This document shows, piece by piece, positions 7,551 through 12,917 of a stretch of DNA of 12,917 nucleotides; positions within the stretch are counted from its first letter, which is position 1; the number at the start of each line of letters is the position of its first letter. The notes below the pieces were generated by a model. That model worked only from the letters and a program-made list of their open reading frames with translations, did no database searches and was not told where the DNA came from. The position numbers and the translations under genes were made by a program. The DNA is from Erysipelotrichaceae bacterium UBA3379 (GTDB taxonomy: Bacteria; Bacillota_I; Bacilli_A; Erysipelotrichales; Coprobacillaceae), in NCBI GenBank assembly GCA_002359025.1, contig DEPZ01000069.1, positions 1 to 12,917 on the forward strand. The letters run 5' to 3'.

Positions 7551-8639
7551 ATGGATAGTAATTTAGATTTTGTACAAGTTGCAAAGATTAAAGTTATAGG
7601 TGTAGGTGGCGGTGGGTGTAATGCTGTCGCTAGAATGGCTAAAGAAGGTGTCAGAGGTGTAGACTTCTATGTTGCAAATACTGATGCTCAAATCTTAAAA
7701 GGTATTGAAATTGACAATAAAATTATTTTAGGACGTGAATTAACTCATGGTCTAGGTGCAGGTGGAAATCCAGAAGTTGGACGTAAAGCCGCATTAGAAA
7801 CAGAAGAAGAAATCAGAGAAGCATTGTCTGGTGCAAACATGGTTTTCATTGCTGCTGGAATGGGTGGAGGTACAGGAACAGGTGCTGCTCCAGTTGTTGC
7901 AAAAATTTCTAGAGAATTAGGAGCATTAACTGTCGGTGTTGTGACATCTCCATTTACATTTGAAGGACCTAAAGTATTAAGACAAGCAAAATCTGGTTTG
8001 GCTGAACTTAGAGAAAATGTTGACTCTATTATTGTTGTTTCAAATGATAAATTATTAGATGCAATCGGAAGAAAACCATTAAGTGAAGCATTTAGAGAAG
8101 CTGATAATGTATTAAGACAAGGTGTACAAACAATCACTGACTTAATTGCAATTCCAGCATTTATCAATCTAGACTTTGCTGACGTATCTTCTGTTATGAA
8201 AGGTAGAGGAGCTGCGTTAATTGGTATCGGTATGGCTGATGGAGAAAACAGCGCTGAAGAAGCTGCATTAAAGGCAATCTCTTCTCCATTATTAGATGTT
8301 TCTATCGCTGGAGCAAAAGATGCTATTGTTAATGTGACAGGTGGATCTAACATCACTTTATATGATGCCAATACTGCAATGGCAACAATTAAAGATGCAG
8401 TAGGTAATGAAGTCAATACAATCTTAGGGGTTGCTATTAACGAACAATTAGATGACCAAGTCATTGTTACAGTTATTGCTACTGGTTTTGAACAAGATGA
8501 AGAAGGTCAACCACAACCTCAACAAACAACAACACAAAAAACAATGACATCATATGAATCACCAGTAAGACCAAATGTTTATGATAGTCATGATGATGAC
8601 GATGATGTACCAGTATTTTTGAAAAATAGAAAATTATAA
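7551..8639 (+). CDS. ftsZ: FtsZ, tubulin-like cell-division GTPase
   Basis: FtsZ polymerises with GTP into the cytokinetic ring at mid-cell. The 362-residue protein has the full GTPase: the glycine-rich G17-VGGGG-C23-N24 loop, NTDAQ shortly after, the tubulin signature GGGTGTG at 105-111, and the T7 synergy loop NLDFAD at 206-211 with its catalytic acidic residues. A short Gln/Thr-rich linker (about 318-345) leads to an Asp run and the conserved C-terminal peptide DVPVFLKNR (352-360), which binds FtsA and other partners. This confirms that the gene is complete. AGAGAGG at 7536-7542 is the ribosome site. It is second in an operon with ftsA and ends at a strong bidirectional terminator. Confidence 0.98.
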   Translation: MDSNLDFVQVAKIKVIGVGGGGCNAVARMAKEGVRGVDFYVANTDAQILKGIEIDNKIILGRELTHGLGAGGNPEVGRKAALETEEEIREALSGANMVFIAAGMGGGTGTGAAPVVAKISRELGALTVGVVTSPFTFEGPKVLRQAKSGLAELRENVDSIIVVSNDKLLDAIGRKPLSEAFREADNVLRQGVQTITDLIAIPAFINLDFADVSSVMKGRGAALIGIGMADGENSAEEAALKAISSPLLDVSIAGAKDAIVNVTGGSNITLYDANTAMATIKDAVGNEVNTILGVAINEQLDDQVIVTVIATGFEQDEEGQPQPQQTTTQKTMTSYESPVRPNVYDSHDDDDDVPVFLKNRKL

Positions 8640-8669
8640 AATAAACACCTGGATGACCAGGTGTTTATT
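8640..8669. terminator. Bidirectional terminator between ftsZ and the pentapeptide-repeat gene
   Basis: AATAAACACCTGG (8640-8652) pairs perfectly with CCAGGTGTTTATT (8657-8669) around an ATGA loop. It starts directly after the ftsZ stop and contains the TAA stop of the convergent minus-strand gene (8667-8665). T-rich sequence flanks it on each strand, so it can end transcripts from both sides. Confidence 0.85.
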
Positions 8670-9273
8670 GTTTGACTTTGACTTCTAAAAGATAAATTAA
8701 AGAAGCAGCTTGTGTATAATCAATAATAGCTCCTTTGATATCTTGAGGAGTTGTTAACAACTCCTCAATATCACATGAAGATATATCAATATTATATAAG
8801 TGTGAGTGATGAAATTCACATCTTCTTAAAATACAATCTTTAAAAGATGTTTTATTCATTTGTACTTCTACAAAACTTGCACTTTCAAGATTTGTATCAA
8901 TAAAAGAAACAGATTTATTCTTCATAAACCCAAAATTAGCATATCGACATAAACAATTCTCCATAGTGACATCATCAAATACAGAATCAGAAAAATCAGT
9001 ACCAACAAGTTTACAATCTTTAAAAATAACATGTCTAAACATACATGTATCAAATCTGACATTGGATAAATCACATTTATAAAAAATAGTATCCATAAAA
9101 TATCCATTGTCAAATGATGTTTCTTCAAATGTCATATGTTCATAGCGACAATACTTATATTCATGATGAGACATGTGTTGTTGGTAAATGATTTCATTAT
9201 GATAATGTTTATAGAGATGTGTATCATCTTGGTCTTCTAAAAAAGAAATATGTGTAAGATCTGATAAATTCAT
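8665..9273 (-). CDS. Pentapeptide-repeat protein, Qnr/McbG-like
   Basis: The 202-residue protein is almost wholly built of pentads. From residue 47 (MTFEE) to 171 (CDIEE) there are 25 consecutive five-residue units with Phe, Leu, Met or Ile at the centre and small or Cys residues two places before. Only MKNKS (117-121) breaks the pattern. This predicts a right-handed quadrilateral beta-helix. After the helix, PQDIKGAIIDYTQ (176-188) and a hydrophobic end resemble the C-terminal dimerising segment of Qnr-type proteins, which mimic DNA and protect gyrase. That role is only an analogy here; many pentapeptide proteins have no known function. Start ATG 9273 is preferred over a TTG at 9285 because GGAGGA (9283-9278) lies between them. 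The gene converges on ftsZ and shares its terminator. Confidence 0.85.
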   Translation of the reverse strand: MNLSDLTHISFLEDQDDTHLYKHYHNEIIYQQHMSHHEYKYCRYEHMTFEETSFDNGYFMDTIFYKCDLSNVRFDTCMFRHVIFKDCKLVGTDFSDSVFDDVTMENCLCRYANFGFMKNKSVSFIDTNLESASFVEVQMNKTSFKDCILRRCEFHHSHLYNIDISSCDIEELLTTPQDIKGAIIDYTQAASLIYLLEVKVKQ

Positions 9274-9310
9274 ATAATCCTCCAATCATTATATTGTGTG
9301 AATATTTATA

Positions 9311-9336
9311 AAAACATGATATAATAATCATGTTTT
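9311..9336. promoter_or_regulatory. Perfect 10-bp inverted repeat with a TATAAT in its centre
   Basis: AAAACATGAT (9311-9320) and ATCATGTTTT (9327-9336) are exact inverted repeats separated by ATAATA. A plus-strand TATAAT overlaps the centre (9320-9325), though no -35 box with good spacing is seen. The dyad sits between two divergent genes and near neither 3' end, so an operator over a promoter is more likely than a terminator. Confidence 0.45.
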
Positions 9337-9408
9337 AAATACAAGATATTCAGTGAGGAGTGATGAATATTATTTGAAAGAAAAAGTACAAGTTTAATAG
9401 AATAAAGA

Positions 9409-9443
9409 CATTTCGAATACAGTGTTATACAGGATTTGAAATG
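9409..9443 (+). repeat. Inverted repeat in the leader of the pyridoxal-kinase-like gene
   Basis: CATTTCGAAT (9409-9418) and ATTTGAAATG (9434-9443) form an inverted repeat with one mismatch (G facing T, a wobble pair in RNA), separated by 15 bases. It ends 35 bases before the ATG at 9479 and could be an operator or an RNA hairpin in the leader. No known riboswitch was recognised. Confidence 0.35.
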
Positions 9444-9478
9444 TGGTTAAATAAATTTTTAATAGAGTGAGGAACAGT

Positions 9479-10324
9479 ATGAATGGACAAAAGAAAATAG
9501 CTGTTATCAATGATATTGCTGGATTTGGTAGATGTGCAGCAAGTGTCATTATACCCATTATTAATGTTATGAAAATACAAACTGTATTTATTCCTACTGC
9601 TATCTTATCTGCACACCCTCAGTTTTCATCATATTATATAGATGATTATACTGCGAGAATGAAGGAGTATATTCAAACGTATAAAGATTTAGATTTAGAG
9701 TTTGAAGGTATGATGGTAGGGTATCTAGGTTCAAGTGAACAGTTTGATATTGTGATAGATTTTATAAAAAGATTTCAAAAGAATAATTTTGTCATGGTGG
9801 ATCCTGTCATGGGAGATCATGGTCAGCTTTATGAAATTTATACACCAAGTATGTGTCAAAGAATGAAAGAATTAATCAGTTATAGTGATATCATTACACC
9901 TAATTTAACAGAACTTATGGCTTTATTAGATCAACCCTATCCAACAAAAATACCTGATGAAAAACAATTGTATGAAATGTGTCAAACACTTTCAAAACAA
10001 GGCCCACAATGTATTGTTGTGACAGGTATACCAATCAATGATCAGGAAATTATGAATTTTGTATATGACCATGGTCATTATCAAACATTCATTGTTTCTC
10101 GTATTGGTAAAGATAGATGTGGGACAGGTGATGTGATAACAGGAGTGATTGCAGGAAGTTATATGAATGGTTATGCATTACAAGAAAGTGTTCAACGCGC
10201 AGTTGATTTTACATCATTGTGTATTCAACACTGTGAAGATACCAACATACCTCATCACTATGGGTTATGTATAGAAGAATATTTATATAAATTAGGACTT
10301 GGTGAAAAAGAAAGGATGATATAA
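9479..10324 (+). CDS. Pyridoxal/pyridoxamine kinase-like protein (PdxK/PdxY type, ribokinase superfamily)
   Basis: The likely reaction is ATP-dependent phosphorylation of pyridoxal, pyridoxamine or pyridoxine in vitamin B6 salvage. The 281-residue protein opens with INDIAGFGRCA (10-20), as in PdxY-type kinases. It has the VDPVMGDHG block (107-115, D108 to D113) and the ribokinase anion hole GTGD (215-218), with D218 as the expected catalytic base. Start ATG 9479 is taken over an in-frame GTG at 9467 because that GTG lies within the GTGAGGA ribosome site. Length is normal for the family. The closely related hydroxymethylpyrimidine kinases (ThiD) share the fold, so substrate choice is not certain. 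The stop directly abuts the ATG of the phosphatase gene, so the two are one transcription unit, whose leader contains two inverted repeats. Confidence 0.85.
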   Translation: MNGQKKIAVINDIAGFGRCAASVIIPIINVMKIQTVFIPTAILSAHPQFSSYYIDDYTARMKEYIQTYKDLDLEFEGMMVGYLGSSEQFDIVIDFIKRFQKNNFVMVDPVMGDHGQLYEIYTPSMCQRMKELISYSDIITPNLTELMALLDQPYPTKIPDEKQLYEMCQTLSKQGPQCIVVTGIPINDQEIMNFVYDHGHYQTFIVSRIGKDRCGTGDVITGVIAGSYMNGYALQESVQRAVDFTSLCIQHCEDTNIPHHYGLCIEEYLYKLGLGEKERMI

Positions 10325-11062
10325 ATGTTATATATGACAAGAGAAGAAAGACTCTTACCTACAGAAAAAATGGTGAATACTAGAGAATTAGGAGGATATG
10401 AAACACAAGCAGGTACATATAGTAAATCACATAAATATATACGTGCTTCATCTCCATCAAATGCTTCAAAGCATGATATTGAATTGTTAAAGGATTATGG
10501 TGTAAAAGTTGTTGTGGATTTAAGAAGTGATTTTGAAAAAGAAAAAGCACCACATGCTTTCTATCATGATAAAGATGTTGAATATTATGAAGTGAATTTA
10601 TTTCATAGTGATAAAGCGACAGTTGTACCTGAAGAAGTGAAAACATATAAAGATTTAGGTGGAGTGTATATTTATATGTTAGAAAGTTCTAAGAAACAAT
10701 TTAAGGAATTGTTTGAAATATTCTTAAAATATCCTTATGATTGTATCTTATTTCATTGTTCTGCTGGAAAAGATCGTACTGGTGTCACAGCAGCATTGTT
10801 ATTGGATTTAATTGGTTGTCATGAATATGATATTGTTAAAGATTATAGTGAATCATATGAAAACAATAAAGAAATTAATCAAGGATTATTAGAGATGATG
10901 AATAATGAAGAGGCAAAACAATATTTAAAATCTTCACCAAGATATATAATGGAGTTTTTAAGTTATTTAAGAGATCATTATGGAAGTGCTAAGGAGTATC
11001 TTATTGATATAGGATTGACATATGAACAAGTTGATCAATTAATTGAAACTTTTACGATTTAA
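10325..11062 (+). CDS. Tyrosine/dual-specificity-type protein phosphatase (Y_phosphatase3-like)
   Basis: The 245-residue protein has the cysteine-phosphatase P-loop HCSAGKDRTG, with catalytic C145 and R151 in the CX5R arrangement. The N-terminal NTRELGGY block (18-25) and VVDLRS (about 63-68) are typical of the bacterial tyrosine phosphatases related to Mycobacterium PtpB and Listeria LipA. Such enzymes remove phosphate from phosphotyrosine, and some also act on phosphoinositides; the target here is unknown. There is no signal peptide, so it should be cytoplasmic. ATG 10325 follows the kinase stop with no gap and is preceded by AAAGGA about 10 bases upstream; a second ATG at 10334 would be too far from it. 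It is cotranscribed with the pyridoxal-kinase-like gene. No clear terminator follows. Confidence 0.85.
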   Translation: MLYMTREERLLPTEKMVNTRELGGYETQAGTYSKSHKYIRASSPSNASKHDIELLKDYGVKVVVDLRSDFEKEKAPHAFYHDKDVEYYEVNLFHSDKATVVPEEVKTYKDLGGVYIYMLESSKKQFKELFEIFLKYPYDCILFHCSAGKDRTGVTAALLLDLIGCHEYDIVKDYSESYENNKEINQGLLEMMNNEEAKQYLKSSPRYIMEFLSYLRDHYGSAKEYLIDIGLTYEQVDQLIETFTI

Positions 11063-11088
11063 CAAAGAAGAGGATGTAATAGAGGGTA

Positions 11089-11117
11089 TTGGTGTTTTCA
11101 AATTCTTATGCTATGAT
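11089..11117 (+). promoter_or_regulatory. Promoter candidate for the AAA-ATPase/nuclease gene
   Basis: TTGGTG (11089-11094) and TATGAT (11112-11117) are 17 bp apart, and TGC precedes the -10 box as an extended element. Transcription would start near 11124, about 21 bases before the ATG at 11145. This suggests separate expression from the phosphatase gene 82 bases upstream. Confidence 0.5.
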
Positions 11118-11144
11118 TTGAAATAAGAAAGGTGGTAATCAAAT

Positions 11145-12830
11145 ATGAAATGTATTACAACCGGAACTGAGAACTTTAAAGAAATGATAGATAATGATTA
11201 TTATTATGTTGATAAGACAATGTTAATTGAAGATGTATTTAAAAACAAGGTTATGTCATATACGAGACCAAGAAAATTTGGTAAAACATTAAATATGTCT
11301 ATGTTGTACTATTTCTTTTCTAATAAAGAAGCAAACAATGCTTATCTATTTGATAATCTAAATATCAAAAAAAATGAAAGAGTGATGAAATACCAAAATC
11401 AGTATCCTGTTCTCTCTCTTTCTTTAAAAGATTTAAAGAATAGAACCTTTGATGCACAAATACGTGCATTTTCTAACCTTATATTTCAAACACTAGAAAA
11501 TCATTTAGAACTTTTTTCTTCTCATAATATAAGTGATGCAATGTATCATGTTTTAAATGAACTTCATTATCAAAAAGCAAATGTAGAACAACTAAAAAGT
11601 TCATTAAAAATATTAAGTCAAGCATTATATCAACATTATGGAAAAAAAGTCATTATTCTTATTGATGAATATGATGTACCTTTACAAGCTGCCCATTTGA
11701 ATGGATACTATGATGATATGGCTGACTTTTTAAGAGATATGTTATCTATGGGATTGAAAACAAATGATTGTTTAGAAAGAGGAATACTTAGTGGCTGCTT
11801 AAGAATTGCAAAAGAAAGTATTTTTACAGGATTAAATAATTTTACTGTGAGATCTATTATGGATCAGGAGGCTAATGATTGTTTTGGATTTACTCAAGAA
11901 GAAATAGATAATATTTTAGAGTATTATGAATTGGGTCATAAAAAACAAGAAATGAAAGAATGGTATGATGGATATAATTTTGGTGGATTGGATATTTATA
12001 ATCCATGGAGTTCATTAAGTTTTATTGCGAAAGTTAATTATGATAATCGATATCAAGCAGAGTCATTCTGGGCAAATACAAGTAGTAATGACATTGTTAG
12101 ACAATATATAGAAATTGTTACAGAGAAAACACGTGAAGAGTTTGAACTGTTGATAAATGATAAAAGTATTTATAAACAGTTAAAACCTGAATTGACATAT
12201 AGAGAAATGGATTTTGAAGATAAAAGAGGTCATAAAATTATTAATGATGATATCTATAGCTTTTTACTATACACAGGTTATTTGAAAACAACAGGAAAAG
12301 TAAAGCATGAAAATGATATCATGTATTATGAATTGGTCATTCCAAATAAAGAAGTTAAATTTATTTATAAAAATCAGTTTCACGAATGGTTTGATGAATT
12401 TCAGATGGCTAAAAAAAATCAATTTATAGATTGTCTTTTAGATGAAAAAGTCGATAAAGCGATAGAACTCTTATCAGATGTATTAGAATCGAGTATTAGT
12501 TATTATGATAACTTAGAAAGTTTTTATCATGGTTTTTTAGTAGGATTTCTACAGAATGCAGGATATGAAATTCAATCTAATAAAGAAAGTGGTCATGGAA
12601 GATTTGATATTGCATTAGTACCAAAAAGACGTACAAGATCATGCATTATTCTTGAATGTAAACATAGCTTGTCTGGAGAAAATCTTGTCATTGATAGTCA
12701 AAAAGCATCACAACAGATAGAAAAAAAGAATTATACGGACTTGTTTTTAAAACAAGGGTATCCAAAGGTATTGGGATATGGTATTGCCTTTTATAAAAAG
12801 CAATGTTTTATAACAAAACAGAATAAATGA
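11145..12830 (+). CDS. AAA-ATPase_like protein with C-terminal PD-(D/E)XK nuclease domain
   Basis: The 561-residue protein has the architecture of the AAA-ATPase_like (PF09820) plus PDDEXK_9 (PF08011) family, common in gut anaerobes. The N-terminus carries the family block FKEMIDNDYYYVDKT (11-25) and an atypical Walker A, RPRKFGKTLN (41-50, K47 and T48). Walker B is LIDEYD (172-177) with D174 and E175. A middle region (about 200-420) of unknown role is followed by the nuclease-like domain: GHGRFDIAL with D488, then LECK with E504 and K506, and a downstream QKASQQIEKKNY helix. The nuclease residues look intact. Function is unknown; roles in DNA metabolism or defence are speculation. AAGGTGG (11129-11135) precedes the ATG by 9 bases. 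The gene has its own promoter candidate and a terminator. Many genomes carry several copies of this family. Confidence 0.88.
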   Translation: MKCITTGTENFKEMIDNDYYYVDKTMLIEDVFKNKVMSYTRPRKFGKTLNMSMLYYFFSNKEANNAYLFDNLNIKKNERVMKYQNQYPVLSLSLKDLKNRTFDAQIRAFSNLIFQTLENHLELFSSHNISDAMYHVLNELHYQKANVEQLKSSLKILSQALYQHYGKKVIILIDEYDVPLQAAHLNGYYDDMADFLRDMLSMGLKTNDCLERGILSGCLRIAKESIFTGLNNFTVRSIMDQEANDCFGFTQEEIDNILEYYELGHKKQEMKEWYDGYNFGGLDIYNPWSSLSFIAKVNYDNRYQAESFWANTSSNDIVRQYIEIVTEKTREEFELLINDKSIYKQLKPELTYREMDFEDKRGHKIINDDIYSFLLYTGYLKTTGKVKHENDIMYYELVIPNKEVKFIYKNQFHEWFDEFQMAKKNQFIDCLLDEKVDKAIELLSDVLESSISYYDNLESFYHGFLVGFLQNAGYEIQSNKESGHGRFDIALVPKRRTRSCIILECKHSLSGENLVIDSQKASQQIEKKNYTDLFLKQGYPKVLGYGIAFYKKQCFITKQNK

Positions 12831-12838
12831 AATATGAT

Positions 12839-12868
12839 AAAAAGTCTTTCATTGAGATAGACTTTTTT
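12839..12868. terminator. Terminator after the AAA-ATPase/nuclease gene
   Basis: AAAAAGTCTTTC (12839-12850) pairs with GATAGACTTTTT (12856-12867) with one T-T mismatch and an ATTGA loop, then ends in a T-run. The A-run on its left side would serve as a T-run on the other strand, so it may act in both directions. Confidence 0.8.
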
Positions 12869-12870
12869 GA

Positions 12871-12915
12871 TTAGAAATATTTTTGAATATAATAAGTAGC
12901 CATATGAATCACAAT
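12871..12915 (-). CDS. Possible C-terminal end of a convergent gene cut by the right edge
   Basis: On the minus strand one frame is open from the right edge and ends in TAA at 12873-12871, encoding IVIHMATYYIQKYF. The stop lies just before the bidirectional-looking terminator, where the end of a convergent gene would be expected. Fourteen codons are too few to identify it or to exclude chance. Confidence 0.3.
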   Translation of the reverse strand: MVIHMATYYIQKYF

Positions 12916-12917
12916 TG

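Noticed and set aside
7745..8464. 239-codon open frame antisense to ftsZ
   Set aside because: It lies wholly within the conserved ftsZ coding region, has no ribosome site or recognisable family, and its composition is the mirror of ftsZ codons.
8922..9128. 68-codon minus-strand frame inside the pentapeptide gene
   Set aside because: It is a shifted-frame shadow of the regular repeat coding sequence.
10380..10646. 88-codon minus-strand frame inside the phosphatase gene
   Set aside because: It is antisense to a conserved catalytic gene, with no ribosome site and low-complexity content.
1..12917. Alternative genetic code (TGA as Trp), considered because of the AT-rich composition
   Set aside because: TGA ends the acetyltransferase and SbcD at family-typical lengths, and Trp is encoded by TGG throughout.
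1..12917. CRISPR array, insertion sequence, prophage or tRNA/rRNA gene
   Set aside because: No regularly spaced repeats, transposase or integrase motifs, or cloverleaf-like sequences were seen on either strand.

Overview
The window is low-GC, low-complexity chromosomal DNA read with the standard bacterial code (TGA acts as a stop, TGG encodes Trp). AGGAGG-type ribosome binding sites, a Gram-positive style FtsA/FtsZ pair, and an AAA-ATPase_like/PD-(D/E)XK protein of a kind common in gut anaerobes all suggest Bacillota, most likely an Erysipelotrichia-like gut bacterium. The lineage is inferred from gene content and composition and was not tested against any database.

Layout. Positions 1-716 (minus strand) hold the N-terminal part of a multi-membrane-segment protein that runs off the left edge; its shape is that of an AgrC/GHKL-type sensor kinase. 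It is divergent from a small secreted protein I do not recognise (920-1348), with a dyad-rich intergenic region between them. A tightly overlapping set follows: a GNAT acetyltransferase (1452-1859), SbcD nuclease (1856-2971) and SbcC ATPase (2968-6033), closed by a long hairpin. Next come the cell-division genes ftsA (6255-7526) and ftsZ (7551-8639), without any other member of the dcw cluster. A bidirectional terminator separates ftsZ from a convergent Qnr-like pentapeptide-repeat protein (8665-9273, minus). A 205-bp divergent region with two inverted repeats leads to a pyridoxal-kinase-like gene (9479-10324), which directly abuts a tyrosine/dual-specificity phosphatase gene (10325-11062). 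The last full gene (11145-12830) is an AAA-ATPase_like protein with a C-terminal PD-(D/E)XK nuclease domain. It has its own promoter candidate and a terminator that may also serve a convergent gene cut by the right edge.

How the genes work together. SbcC and SbcD form one complex that processes DNA ends and hairpins. FtsA and FtsZ form the membrane-anchored division ring. The kinase-like protein and the secreted protein could be a sensing/response pair, but this is inference from their divergent arrangement. Most of the window is ordinary housekeeping. The least explained parts are the 1-1348 region, the dyads at 764-828 and 9311-9336, and the AAA/nuclease protein. I see no CRISPR array, insertion sequence, tRNA or rRNA. 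No gene-free stretch exceeds about 205 bases.
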